Shown here: positions 11,159 through 23,254 of the stretch, piece after piece
Layout: each line of letters starts with the position of its first letter
Numbering within the stretch: position 1 is the first letter of the stretch
Assembly: GCA_019137255.1 (NCBI GenBank)
Contig: WPDH01000065.1
Span: 1 to 64,000, forward strand
Direction: 5' to 3'
Length of the DNA: 64,000 nt
From: Corinectria fuckeliana
Taxonomy: Eukaryota > Ascomycota > Sordariomycetes > Hypocreales > Nectriaceae
Position numbers and translations under genes: made by a program
Notes under the pieces: model-generated
The model's input: the letters and a program-made list of their open reading frames with translations, nothing else
Database searches by the model: none
Told to the model about the DNA's origin: nothing

Positions 11159-13026
11159 ATGTCGAAGGTAATGCGAAGCGTCAAAAATGTGACCAAGGGT
11201 TACTCTAGTGCCCAGGTCAAGGTTCGAGAAGGTCAGTATTCCACCACAGCCATGCCATCGCACCATCCCGCTGACTCCCGTCTTCAACAGCTACCAGCAA
11301 TGACCCTTGGGGCCCAACCGGCACCCAGATGAGCGAAATTGCTCAGATGACTTATAACACGTATGCGACCGCCCCACGCTGCTTCCTACTTGGCGATACT
11401 AGTACTGACCTGGCGTGTCCCTTCTAGCTCTACTGAATTCTACGAAATCATGGACATGCTCGACAAGCGCTTGAATGACAAGGGAAAGAATTGGCGCCAC
11501 GTCCTCAAGGCCCTCAAGGTCCTCGACTACTGTCTCCACGAGGGCTCCGAGCTTGTCGTCACTTGGGCCCGCCAGAGCATTTACATCATCAAGACCTTGC
11601 GGGAGTTTCAGTATGTCGACGAGGAGGGAAGGGATGTAGGCCAGAATGGTATGCGCACAGGGTAAACTCGTCCGGGATGGGTGCTGACATTTCCATAGTC
11701 CGAGTTGCTGCCAAGGAGCTGACTTCCCTGATCGTGGACGAAGAACGATTGCGAGCCGAGCGAAGCGATCGGAAGACCTGGAAGTCGCGCGTTACCGGGC
11801 TTGAGGAGTTCGCCCCCCAGCACGCCGAACCTTCTTCTTCTCAGCGACGACACCCCCGCGAGAGAAGGCAGATGACTGACGAGGAAGATGCCGAATACCG
11901 ACTGGCCCTCGAGGCAAGCAGATACCAGGAAGAAGAGGACAGAAAAAAGCGAGAGAGCAGGCGAGTGCCCGGCGACGACGATGACCTGGCCAAGGCCATT
12001 AAACTGAGTGAGGAAGAGGAAGAGAGGAGGCGCCGAGAGCTGGAAGATAGCAACGCCGCGTCTCTATTCGACGACGACCCCGTCCCACAAGCTCAAACAC
12101 AGCCCACTGGCTTCAACCAGGGATACCAGCAAGGAACTCCCGTTGACTTCTTCGCCAACCCCATCGAGCAAAACCAGCCCACCGGCTATGTTGCCAATGC
12201 CTACACCGGCTACCAACAGAACCAGCCCACGGGTTTCCAACCCAACTACACTACTGGCTATGGAATGCAGCAGACCGGCATGGGTCTGGACCCCTACGGT
12301 CAACAGCAACAGAACCTGCAGGCCTTCCAGCCTCAGACTACTGCCTTCAACCCCTACTTGCAGCAACAGCAGCCACAGCCACAGCTCTCTTCTTCGTCCT
12401 CTCCCGAGCCTACCCTCCAACCTGGAACCAACAACCCTTGGGCGATCACCAGCAACCAGTCCCAGACACAGTCATTGCAGCCCACCCCTACTGGCTCCAA
12501 CAACCCCTTTGCCCAGTTCAACCGCCCTACGCCGACCAAGACGAACCCCATTTCGTCACTAGGCTCACTTCCTGAGCAAAAGACCCTGGCTAGCTTTAAC
12601 AACCAGCAACAGCAGCAGCCGCTCCAGCTACCGCAGCAACCTTCCTTCGGCCAGACGCAGCCATCGTTCACGGCCCCCCAGAAGGAACTGAACGAGCACG
12701 AGACCCGACTCAACGCCCTTCTAGGCTCTGGTGATGGAATGGATACCTTCGGCAACACTGGAAATCTCCGCATTCCCGCACAGCACACCGCTCCGGGAAC
12801 CTTTGTCAACAGCGCCGGTGCAGGCATTGCCCGTATCGGCCCCGATGCCACCGGAAGCAACCCCTTCCTCCGACAACAGTTCACAGGCATGCCCAGTATC
12901 AGCTACGGCGCTCAGATGCCGGCAGCAACTGGCCCTGCTGGCATGAACGGCCAGGGCACCAACAACCCATTCGCTGCCCAGCAGCAACCTCGCCAACAGC
13001 AGAACCAAGATTTGATTCAATTCTAA
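11159..13026 (+). CDS. ENT1: epsin, ENTH-domain endocytic adaptor
   Basis: Exons 11159-11231, 11291-11360, 11428-11648 and 11699-13026 give 563 aa. Residues about 5-145 form an ENTH domain (VRSVKN-like start, ATSNDPWGP, FYEIMDMLDKRL, WRHVLKALKVLDYCL, VRVAAKELTSLI). Two ubiquitin-interacting motifs follow near residues 180-200 (YRLALEASRYQEEE) and 215-232 (LAKAIKLSEEEE). The long C-terminal half is Gln/Asn/Pro-rich with repeated PTGY/PTGF units and three NPF motifs (NNPFAQF, SNPFLRQ, NNPFAAQ) that bind EH-domain proteins. The extreme C terminus DLIQF resembles a clathrin-box position. In the family, ENTH binds PtdIns(4,5)P2 and the tail recruits clathrin, Eps15/Pan1 and ubiquitylated cargo at the plasma membrane. 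The order ENTH-UIM-UIM-NPF-clathrin box is that of yeast Ent1/Ent2. The start ATG has a good context (ccaccATG). Confidence 0.95.
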
Positions 13027-13749
13027 GTTTGAATCCTGCACCAGTAATGAACGACGCGAGCGATCCCGTCAACTGGTCGTGCTAGCCTCTCTCCTTTCTC
13101 ACACATGACGCCCGCTTCTCGTTTCCTTTTCTTCCTCCTTTTACCATTTTTAACCCCGGTTCCCAGGTTTTTGCACAGGCGAAGAATGGTATTCTCTTGT
13201 TTTCGATACATTTATGGTGTCGAACCAATGTTGATTTTGGGGGGTTTCGGTTGTCCCGAGGAATTGGAAGCTCGTGTGATGGCCCAGGGGGGGGTTTAGA
13301 CAGCGCGCCCTTCCACATTCAAAAATTTAGATCTGATTCATATGTACTCCACCGTAGCTAAACCCTTTCTTTGTCTACTTGATCCCGGCCGGTGTACCCC
13401 AACGCCTGGAACAATCCTTTAGGCTCCTTGATGCCATGGAGCGGCTCGGCTTGCCGCTTCACGGGTCCGTTTGTCCTGGAGCCACGGTTACTTGCGGGCG
13501 ATAAACGTGTGCCGGTCAAGTTTGGGGTGCACTGCTTGTGGCCGATTATTTTGACGCGACAAGCTCCTGCAAGCCTTCAAATCCAGAAGCCAGCCAAAGA
13601 CTAATGTGTAGTTGCGATGGGGCGTCGCAAGCCCGGCATTCATTACTCAAGCTGGGTGTCGGCGAAGGGAGATGTGACTCGTCAGTGGTGCGAGTTGCTT
13701 TGTTTTTGTTGTGTTCCCCTGGTGGCCCTTGTCTCCGAATGACGCTGCT
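13027..13749. other. convergent 3' region between epsin and centrin
   Basis: No coding signal is seen. T-rich stretches just after the epsin stop suit 3' UTR and polyadenylation signals. Confidence 0.5.
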
Positions 13750-14423
13750 TTAACCGGCCTCCTCCATCATTTGAATGAACTCTTCGAGATTCACGCCGTT
13801 TTTACCTGAGTGGTCCAGGTGCTCAATCATGCTTCGAATCTCCTCATCCGTCATAATCCTCTCCTCTTTGATGTCCTGGGCTAGGCGGTGCATGTCTTCA
13901 AAGCCAATCATGCCGTCTTGATCGTAGTCGAACATGTTGAACACCTTGGTGGCCTCTTCCCGGGGGTCGCGATTGGCTAGCAGCTTGGCGGCGCATAGCC
14001 TGAACTGGTCAGGGTAAATGCAGAGGCGGTTGACGGGGCAGCTGTGGTCCTGCCACTCTGGTGGGGGAGTGCCGTAGGCCTCGAGCTCCCTGAAGTACTC
14101 GGGTTTGGGCATGTCGAAGCCCAAGGCGGCGAGTGAGTGCCTGAACTCGTAGCTGTTGAGCCATCCCTTCTTCTTCATGTCCATCAGGTCAAACTAAAGT
14201 GGCGGCGATGTGAGTTGGAGTTGTCTTTCTTCGGAAACGGCTGCCCATGGGGTGGACCTACGACTTCATCAATGTGCTCACGATCCTCTTCAGGAATCGT
14301 GTTGTACTTTTCGTTTGAGGAGACCTGGGGGGGGATAGGCTGGCGGGACTGAGACGGATGACCGGAGCCGCCTGCTAATGAGCGCATCGGAAATGGCGGG
14401 CGCGGTGTGGTGTGAGAGTTCAT
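13750..14423 (-). CDS. CDC31: centrin / Cdc31-like EF-hand protein
   Basis: Two exons on the minus strand, 14262-14423 and 13750-14193, join as HIDEV|FDLMDMKKKG and give 201 aa. Residues 1-45 are a Pro/Ser-rich extension. EF-hand 1 (FDLMDMKKKGWLNSYEF) has lost several calcium ligands. A central segment follows, then PREEATKVFNMFDYDQDGMIGFEDM, which is a canonical EF-hand. The last hand (LDHSGKNGVNLEEFIQMM) is partly degenerate. Centrins act in spindle pole body duplication (bound to Sfi1/Kar1), in mRNA export with the TREX-2 complex and in DNA repair. Calmodulin is a less likely identity, because the N-terminal extension and the wording AALGF and DSREE-like linker fit centrin. An upstream in-frame extension exists but ATG at 14423 is preferred. 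Confidence 0.85.
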
Positions 14424-15499
14424 TGTTGCGAGTTGTGGTGGGTGTTGTGAGTGTGAGAGGGCGGCTGGAAGCGCGAGAAGTAGCAAAGGCGGATGCAACG
14501 AGCAATTGGAGCAGATGGAAGCGCCTACAGAGGCCAAAAAAAATACGGATATGAAGCTATTCGCAGTCGCTCAGCTAGAGAGAGGACGTACGAAGTAGAA
14601 TAGAGGACCGCGGCGCAAAAAAAAGGAAAAGGTTGGTTGGCAAGACAGGATGGATGAGATGGAACCAACAGAGACAAAGAACTCGGAGGCCATGCGACGC
14701 GACCGGACCGACCACCTGAACGGGAACGCGCCAGCGTCCACAAGCTTCGGCTGGCCAAGCTGGTCGGTCGCGAATCGCGATGGCAAGTCTGCCTTGGGTA
14801 CCTGCTGACCAGGTACCTCGCCAGGCAGCACGCAGGCACCGGTGACTCTGCCTCCGTGTAGCCCAGCCGCCAGCTTTCATTGGACCGCGTTAGTCAGCCG
14901 ACACCTTTAGGCCAATCAAGGGCGGAAGTTCTTGTCTGAGGCAGCAACGCAGCTACGGTGCGGTGACCCGAGCGTCCTAAAGTAGTGGGCAAAACCCGCC
15001 CAAAAAAAAGCTGGCTGGGTCGAACCTCCAGGCGAGACGAACTCACTGCTCTCTGTCTCTTCCTGTCGCCACCAAGCTCGAGGTGAAAAAGGGCGTCACC
15101 TCCCCACACCTGGTCTGCATCGCGCTCGCGCCCATTCCCTCCTTTGTCTCCTTTGTTCCGTCGATTCTTCACCGCCCACTCAAGGCGGCTGCAGAAGCTT
15201 TCACGCGCAGCTGACGACCCTCGACGCTGCTGCAATCTTCTGTGTTGGATACCCTCAGTTTGCCCAGGCATAAAAGGCTTCGCGCGAACCTAGCTGTCCG
15301 CGAGAAAAGAAATTACCCATACAACTCCGACAAACCCCTCGACGAGCATCTGCGCGCGCGCACGACCTGTGTCGATCCATCAATTCGACGGCGAAGTTCC
15401 CCGATATCGTGAAGGAGGCAATAGCGCGACGGGGTTTCTGACGCTTGGATCTGACCACGCATCGTCATCCACGATCCGCGCAACTCCCGGACGACCATC
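14424..15499. other. shared divergent promoter of centrin and NUP98-96
   Basis: About 1.1 kb separates two head-to-head genes. It contains GGTACCTGCTGACCAGGTACC near 14795-14815, an imperfect palindrome, and pyrimidine-rich leaders next to each start. No ORF has coding character. Confidence 0.5.
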
Positions 15500-18400
15500 A
15501 TGTCCTTCGGCGGCGGCTTCGGTGGCTTCGGCCAAAACAACAACAACAATACTGCCAACCAACCCTCTACATTTGGTGGCTTCGGTGCAAACAACACCAC
15601 CGGCTCAGGTAAGCTCCCCCTCGTCGGTTCCTGGTCGACCTCGACGGCAGCGGTGCTGACTGGAATGCTCCCAAAGGCTTCGGAGCCAGCAACACCGGTG
15701 CATTCGGTCAGACCAACAACACTACTGGCGGTCTATTCGGCGGCAACAACACTACCAACAGCACCGCAGGCACCTTCGGTTCATCAACTGGTATGCGAGC
15801 TTGATGCCCCGACGCACCGCTGTCATCCCCGATCTAGAGAGACAGAGAGAACCGACGGCATAGACACTAACGCGACATTCATGTACTGACATTTCACAGG
15901 TGGATTCGGATCGAACCCGACCGCTAGCGGCTTTGGAAGCAAGCCTACCTTCGGTGCTGCCACGAATACCAGTGGCACTGGCCTCTTCGGCTCGCCCGCC
16001 GCGACCAACACTACGACTTCAGGTTTTGGCGGCTTTGGAGGCAACAACACCGCCGCAACCACCACCACCTCGGCGTTTGGAGGCGGCAACACGACCGGAG
16101 GCGGCATGTTCGGAAACACTGCCAACAAGACCGGCTTCGGCACTCCTGCCAATACCGGCGGATCACTCTTTGGCGGTGGAGCTGCCAACAACACCACTTC
16201 TAGTTTCGGGGGAGGGTTCGGTGCCGGCAACTCGGCGCTCAGCGGCGGTATTGGTGTTACTGGCGATCCTCCTGGCACCGGCGGTACCCCTTTCCAAGCC
16301 CATACCGAGAAGGAGCCCAACAGCGCTTCGAATCAGTCCAACGCTTTCCAGAACATCCTTTTCCAGGATCCCTACAAGAAGTGGTCAGCTGAAGAACTCC
16401 GACTGGCAGATTATGTCCAGGGACGGCGACATGGCAACGCCAGCGGCGGTGGTGCCTTTGGCGTGAGCTCGGGCTTCGGAGGTGGCTTCGGAGCCAATAC
16501 AAACACCAACACCACCACAGCCAGTGGATTTGGCACCACTCCTGCCAACACTACTGGTGGCCTGTTTAACAACAACGCTGCAGCCACTAGCAACACTTCT
16601 GGCTTCGGAACGAGCGGATTCGGTGCCAACAATGCTACCAACACTACAGGTAGCATGTTCGGCCAGACCGCTAATAAACCTGCCGGGAATCTATTTGGCA
16701 GCACCCCGCAGCAAAATCAAACGAGCGGTGGACTCTTCGGCAGTGGCAACACTACTGGAGGATTTGGAAGCACCAACACCAACAGCGGATTCGGCACTAC
16801 GAATACTGCTAACACTGGTGGTAGTCTTTTCGGGTCTGCCAACAACCAGACCAAGACCGGGACTGGTTTCAATTTTGGCAACACTGGTGCTGCTGCCACT
16901 GCTACGCCCTCAGCTTTCGGCGGCACAACCAACAATGCCTTCGCTACTCCTAATAACAACACTGGTGGCAGCCTCTTTGGCACCCCCAACAACAACCAAG
17001 CCGCTGGAGGCAGTCTCTTTGGCGGCGGCAACAACCAGCAACAACAACAGCAACAGCCGCAGCAGAGCGCTGGCGGAAGCTTGTTTGGCCAGCCGAACCA
17101 GACCCAGCAGCCTGGAGGTATGTTCGCAAACAATCAGCAGAAGCCAGCTGGAACCAGTCTCTTTGGTAACTCTACCACGAATACAGGAGGTGGCGGCCTT
17201 TTTGCAAACAACACCCAACAACAACAAAATACCGGTGGGTTCGGCGCGGCCAGCAACACTGCCAATGCTGGCGGTGGTCTCTTTGCAAGCAAGCCTACCA
17301 CTGGCCTCTTCGGGAACAGCACGCCTACTCAGAACACCACGGGCACTGGCCTGTTTGGAGCACTTGGTTCCAACAACCAGCAGCAGGCTGGGACTGGCCT
17401 GTTCGCATCCACCAATAATCAACAGCAAAAGCCCAGCTTGTTCGGTAGTACCAACAATAACACCGGTGGCAGCCTCTTTGGCACTCCCAACAACAATAAC
17501 AACAACCAAGCCGCTGGAGGTAGTCTGTTTGGCAACAGCACCAACCAGCAGCAGCAGATGGGTAACTCTATCCTCGGCAACAATCAGGCCAGCAATGCGC
17601 CTCAGGGACTCACTGCCAACCTCAACGATGTCTCCGCATATGGCACTCCCTCTTTGTTTGCCGGCCTGAGCGGGACTGAGGTCCAGAATCCAGGACCCCT
17701 AGCGACGCCACTTAATGGGAGCTCGAAACCTAGAAGAAGCTCGATTCTACCCATGTACAAGCTGGCTCCCGCCTCTGCGTCGCGCTTCGCCACTCCCCAG
17801 AAGCGAGGTTTCGGGTTTTCGTACAGCACCTACGGAACTCCCTCTGGTAGCCCTGCCAGCAGCATCTCTAGCACACCCGGCAACCTGGGCCGAAGCCTGC
17901 TCGGCTCGAGCTCCAGCGGCAGCCTGAGCAAGAGTATGTCCACCAACAACCTACGTCGAAGCTTCAACACTGAGGACAGCATCCTCGCCCCTGGCGCTTT
18001 CTCCAGTGGTTCCCAACCTCGCTGGTACGGCAGCACTGGCTCGAAGAAGCTAGTCATCAACAGAGACATTAGAAGTGACCTGTTCTCGACCCCTCAGAAG
18101 GACAAGTCTAGCGACAGCAACGGAAGCGCCCGAAAGCTGTCCAAGCGTGTCAGCTTCGACACGAGTAACGTCGAAATGGACGAGGGAACTCCGGTTCGCG
18201 GCGCCCTCCCCGCCCCCAAGGACATCGCCAGCCCCCCTGCCGAGGAAACGCCTCGACAGACCCGTGTGTTGAATGGTTCTTCTGTGTCCAAGACCCCCGA
18301 GATGGAGGAAGTCAAGGGTAAAGAGCTCGCGATTGTTCATGAGGAGGACCACTCCGTCACACCCGAGGCTAGCGTCATTAGCAGCTTTGACAGCACCCCC

Positions 18401-21400
18401 GGTCGATACTGGATGCAGCCTCCTCAGGAGGACCTCGAGAACATGAACCGCATGCAGCGACAAAAGGTTGACGGCTTCTCGGTCGGCCGTGACAACGTCG
18501 GCTACGTCTCTTTCAGGGTCCCTGTTGACCTGAGCAACATTGACCTTGACGAAATCTGTGGTGGCCTAATCGTTCTAGAGCCCCGATCGGCAACCGTTTA
18601 TCCCATTTCTGCGAAGAAACCTCCCGTCGGCAAAGGCCTCAACGTTCCTGCCCGAATTTCGCTGGAGCAGTCGTGGCCCCGTGGTGGCCGCGATAAGAGG
18701 ATCGCCACTGACGTTAAGCGCTTCAACAAGCATGTGGAACGTCTCAAGAAAATCGAAAATACCACTTTCGAGAGCTACGACAAGGACACTGGCGTCTGGA
18801 CCTTCCTAGTCGAGCATTTTACAACCTACGGTCTTGACGACGATGAGTCTGACGACGAGCTCGATGTCGCCCGTCCGGAGCCTATCTCCCTCAAGGACAT
18901 GGCTCTTGATATCTCCGTCGGCTCCCCAATGGAAGACGACACCTTCGACTTTGGGAAACGGTCCGGTCTTCCTGGCACGTTCGACGAGCCGGCAGCTGTG
19001 TTTGAAGATGACTTCACTGGCAAGCCGTCTTTTTTAGGGGTTAGCTCCGCGGATTCTGCGCCCAACGATGTCAGGCTGTCTCTCGACGACGAGTACACCG
19101 CCGACATGGGCGACGAATATGACATGTCTGACGATGAAGAAATGGCGAGGTCTTCAACTGGACAACATCTTGCCGCGGAGCACAACGATGCCTCGTCCGA
19201 GAATGGCCAAGAGGAAGCCAGGAAAGGCACTCCTGGTGGAATTCTCAGAGCTAGGATGCGAGCTGTGAAGGACTCTGTTGGTCCTGTCACGCTCGAAGTT
19301 GCAGATGGAGACGACTGGACGGAGATGCTGAGGAAGACTGTTAGCCCCGTCAAGCGAGATCGCCAGCTTCTGAGAGAGCTGAACGATACGCCCTCGAAAC
19401 AAACGGGCTTACTCATCGACTTCGATAAGAACGACGGTGGCAGCCTACGAAGGTCGATTTGGAAGAAGAGCACGGCTAAGAACGGATTGGATTTTGCGGC
19501 AAGCACTCAGCTCGGTCTGGATAAGGGGCGTGGGTTTGCCACTAGCATCGACCTAATGAACTCGTTGTTTGAGAAGCCCAAGCCTGCTCCTCAGAATCTT
19601 CGAGCGTCGATTCCTGGCAAAGGATTCCCTAAGGTCGGTTCCCTGGTTACTGCCTAACCACCTCCCAGGTTGAATTTGATGGAGGCTCATGTATCTACGG
19701 TTTTTGATATGAAATTAATGCTAAGATTGATTTTGATTAGTGGCCCTACGAGCGACAAGACAAGAACCTTACCATGGATCAAGACCTGAAAACTTTCCAC
19801 GACTCTGGCCGACCGACTTGGGGACCTGGTGAGACCCTCGTCTTGACGAGACCCCTTGCGTCTGGGCATGGTCACCGATTCGCGTCTCACTCCTCGGACC
19901 TTCTTACCTTCCAGCGCTCCAATATCCAAAGCGAAAAGCAGGAGCTTCGCCTAGCGACCTTTGCGATTGAGGTATGTATCACGTAGCTGGGATCATCGAC
20001 AAGCAACAACTAACTTGGACAGTCCTCAAAAAGGTTTCTCAGTGGCCAGGACAAGCTCACGAATATTCGCATCGTTGATGGCGTTCCCATGGCTTCATTC
20101 AAGACGACGAGTCTCAAGGATGTCTTCCACCATCAAGACATGAACGACCCAGCTAGCATCCAGGAGAAGCATGTGTGGGATTTGGCAAGCATATTATTTG
20201 ACGAGATCGACACCCAGAACTCGTCGCGACACACGCACCTCCTACGAAAGGCCAAGCTCTCTCAATTCTGGACAGGTCTAGTTGACCACGCTTCGTCTAC
20301 GACAATAAGCCTTGCCGGTTCGTCGGAAGAGAAGGCTGTCGCCTGTCTAGCCGGTCACCGCGTCGCTGAGGCCTGTAAGCACCTTCTCGATGGCAGAAAC
20401 TTCCGACTCGGAACCCTGGTTGCCCTCATTGGAACTAGCGACGAGGCGAAGAAGGACATGCAAGAACAGCTCAAGGCTTGGCATGACTCGAAAATGCTCT
20501 CCGAGTTTTCGGAACCAATCCGAACAATCTACGAGCTCCTGAGCGGGAACTCCTGCGTCTGCCAGGGCATGAAGGGTGTTCCTGTTGAAGATCGTCTAGA
20601 CTCTTTCGTCATGTCCAAGAAGTTTGGTCTAGACTGGAAGCAGTCTTTTGGTCTCCGCCTGTGGTATGGCATCGCTCAGGGCGACGACTTGGCAGCTGCA
20701 GTCAAAAGATTCAGAGATGACATTGACCAGGAGCGCGAATACCAGCCGCTACCCTGGTACATCGACCAAGGTATCAAGCCCTTGTGGGACGATGTCGACT
20801 CAGATCGCAGACAAGATCTTCTCTGGGGATTATTGCAGCTGTATGCTCACGATGACTCTGACCTGGAAGCCATCCTCCGACCAGAAAACTCACAACTCTC
20901 GCCTCTCGACATGAGGCTGTCCTGGCAGCTAGGTCTTACTCTAGTCTCGACGGGCAGGGTGTCTTACGGCCAGAATGGAACCGAAAAGGCCGATGCTGCA
21001 ACTATTGCCTACGCCTCACAACTCACGAGCGCTGGCGAGTGGTTAGAAGCCATCTTCGTTCTTCTGCACCTGAGCAGCCCCGTGGCACGCACCCAGGCCA
21101 TCCAGGAGCACCTCTGCCGGCATGCCGGTTTGATTGGGACTGAAACCGGACCTGCCTTTGGCATTCTCGTACAAAAATTCCAGATCCCTTTGTCATGGAT
21201 CTGGGAGGCACTAGCCCTATATGCGCGCAGTGTTAAGAAGGACCCCTATTCCGAAGTGCAGTGCCTTTTGCGTGCTGGCTCCCTTGTAGAGGCTCATCGC
21301 GTGCTGGTACAAGAGGTTGCGCCACTTGCAATCGTGGAGCGCGACTACGCCAACCTATCAGCCCTCATCTCTCAATTTGACGGTCAACATGCGGCGGTCT

Positions 21401-21793
21401 CGGATTGGTCACTTGGAGGAGAGATTTACAGCCTCTTCCTCGGCCTACTTGAGAGCCGTAAAGAGGGCGAGACTGTATCACAGGTTGTCCTCGAGAGGTT
21501 GTTGGCTGGCCTACACGCAATGAACGAGAATTCGCCAGAGAAGGAGATTCTGAGATATGCCGCAGTGTCAGACATGGCGGACGAGACGGCAAAAGAGATA
21601 ATCAAGGCCGCAAAGAAGAAACAGGTACGCTGCCCTAGATTGTGGGCGATCCGGCTGTTCTCAGAAACTAACATAATAACAGGATGGCGAGCTTCGATCA
21701 AGGATATTGGATTTACCACTGACACAAGATCGTCTGCTGGCATACTCTGTGGATTTAAGCATGGGTCGGTATCGGGAGATATTGTCCCATTGA
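15500..21793 (+). CDS. NUP145: NUP98-NUP96 precursor nucleoporin (yeast Nup145 / S. pombe Nup189 type)
   Basis: Six exons (15500-15608, 15677-15790, 15900-19633, 19741-19971, 20023-21624, 21683-21793) give 1966 aa. The N-terminal ~650 residues are Asn/Gly-rich FG and GLFG repeats. They are interrupted near residues 200-260 by a GLEBS-like element (TPFQAHTEKEP...FQDPYKKWSAEELRLADY), the Rae1/Gle2-binding motif. An autoproteolytic domain (YWMQPPQEDL...VSFRVPVDLSNIDL) ends in HFTTYGL. By family knowledge the cut falls after Phe, here between F1048 and T1049, releasing a Nup98-like and a Nup96-like protein. The Nup96 half carries acidic DDDESDDELD right after the site and the alpha-helical scaffold domain of the Y-complex (WDLASILFDE..., FGLRLWYGIA). 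The intron at 19634-19740 joins GKGFPK to WPYERQD in the linker. An apparent stop at 19657 lies inside that intron, so this is one gene rather than two. Confidence 0.96.
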
Positions 21794-22241
21794 GGATGAA
21801 GGTTGTAGCTGCATAAAGCATCGGGCGAGGAAGGGAGAGGGGAGCATCTTAAGTTTGTAATGGTGTTGGGGGAATGCTTGGCTCGCAAAACAGGATGCTC
21901 CGAAACCGTGTCGGGGCATGGTGAAGAGGCTCAGACGGAAGGGAAAAGAGCTTATAAGAATTGTAGAATAGTAGTAGATAGATGTAACGCAACCGTGGTA
22001 TGGGAAGTGTGTCTTGGTATGTTATTTGAGGATGAATGTGACTGGCAAGCTGGCTCACTTGTGAAACGTTGAGAATTATCATGAACGCATTCGACCTGAC
22101 TCACCCGTTGTAGTGGTAGACAGAACGTCCATTAGTATTAACTTCTGCCAGTCCCTGTTCCAGCACGACACAAAATAAACATGCCATTGCCATCGCCGTC
22201 ACCACCCCACCGCCACCACGCAACATACCATCTCGTCAGCC
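21794..22241. other. intergenic region, no gene seen
   Basis: This holds the 3' UTR of the nucleoporin gene followed by a CA/CC-rich leader of the SET-domain gene (CACCACCCCACCGCCACCAC near 22200). Confidence 0.5.
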
Positions 22242-22949
22242 ATGTCTAAACCAAAGAACTGGCCAGAGTCCTTTCCCTTTCTGTGCACTCCGCTCCACGA
22301 CAAGAGTCTCACGCCGTCTCATCTCGGGATACTCCGCGCCAGGCACAGCCCAGACAGCGACGGCGACATCACCGTCATCCCGACCTCAGCCTTCACGACG
22401 CCCAGCACGCTCGTCAAGATCCAGCCCATCACGGCGCCCTCGCACCCGGCCAACGGGCAAAGCGGGCTCTTCGCGGCGCAGAACCTGGCCCCAGGGAGCT
22501 TCATCATGCCGTACCTGGGGCGGGTGCACTCCGGGGCGGCGTCGGCGGCAGACAGCGACTACGACCTGTGGCTGGACCGCGGGGAGGACGTGGCGGTGGA
22601 CGCGGCGCACGAGGGCAACGAGGGCCGCTACGTGAACGATTTCCGGGGCGTGCGGGAGCGGGCGAATGCCGAGTTCCGGACGGTGTGGTGCGAGAGGTTC
22701 GGGGAGCTTTGTGTTGGGGTTTGGGTGGTGGGCGGCGGTGGGAAGAAGAGGAAGAAGGCGAGGGAGGGAAAGGGTAAGGGATCAAGGGCGGAAGGGATCA
22801 AGAAGGGAGGAGAGATCTGTGTGACTTATGGAAAGGGGTTTTGGGGAGAGAGGAGGGTGGAAGTGGAGGGCGAGGATGAAAATGATGGTAAGGTTGAAGC
22901 TGATGGCGAAGGTGGTGAGGGTGTTATAGAAGAGAGAGTTGAGTTTTGA
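22242..22949 (+). CDS. small SET-domain protein
   Basis: This is a single exon of 235 aa starting at ATG 22242. SET-like elements appear in order: GLFAAQNLAPGSFIMPYLG (strand 1 and the G-x-G-type turn), YDLWLD, VAVDAAHEGNEGRYVNDFRG (the N-terminal part of the AdoMet/substrate knot, with RYVND where NH.C-type motifs normally read R[FL]xNHxC), ELCVGVWVV, then IKKGGEICVTYGKGFW (the GEExxxDYG position, here GEICVTYG). A very basic insert, GKKRKKAREGKGKGSRAEG, sits between the last core strand and that terminal motif. The C terminus is acidic. SET proteins are usually lysine methyltransferases. The Asn of the RYVND knot is kept, but the Cys cluster of histone methyltransferases is absent, so the substrate and even activity are open. 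Confidence 0.75.
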   Translation: MSKPKNWPESFPFLCTPLHDKSLTPSHLGILRARHSPDSDGDITVIPTSAFTTPSTLVKIQPITAPSHPANGQSGLFAAQNLAPGSFIMPYLGRVHSGAASAADSDYDLWLDRGEDVAVDAAHEGNEGRYVNDFRGVRERANAEFRTVWCERFGELCVGVWVVGGGGKKRKKAREGKGKGSRAEGIKKGGEICVTYGKGFWGERRVEVEGEDENDGKVEADGEGGEGVIEERVEF

Positions 22950-23254
22950 TGTCAACCATAGTACCTAAGTAGGTCCTTGGTATCACAGCATGTACTAATA
23001 AGAATCCCGGTGCCTTACTAGGCAAGAAGCTGAATTCTCAAGACTGACGTAGGTTGGGAAGGCGTGGTCTGCGCACGGAAGCCACGAGGTTTAACTCGCA
23101 CACCTCCCTCAGCCCACTTGACTCCTTTTCCATTCTTCCACCACACATCCCTACCTACTACTTGTATCTTCATTCAAACCGTTCATACCCTGCCAGTAAC
23201 CTCTATCAGATCTAACATTGCCCTTCTGGGTTCTTCCTACAAGCTGAACCAGCT
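22950..23254. other. short intergenic region
   Basis: This contains GTACCTAAGTAGGTCC near 22963, one of the recurring TACCTA/TAGGTA palindromes, and a C/T-rich leader before the next gene. No coding signal is seen. Confidence 0.45.

Noticed and set aside
15823..17669. Long antisense and alternate-frame open frames across the nucleoporin FG repeats
   Set aside because: They arise from the repetitive Gly/Asn/Thr codon pattern of the real frame, with no independent coding features.
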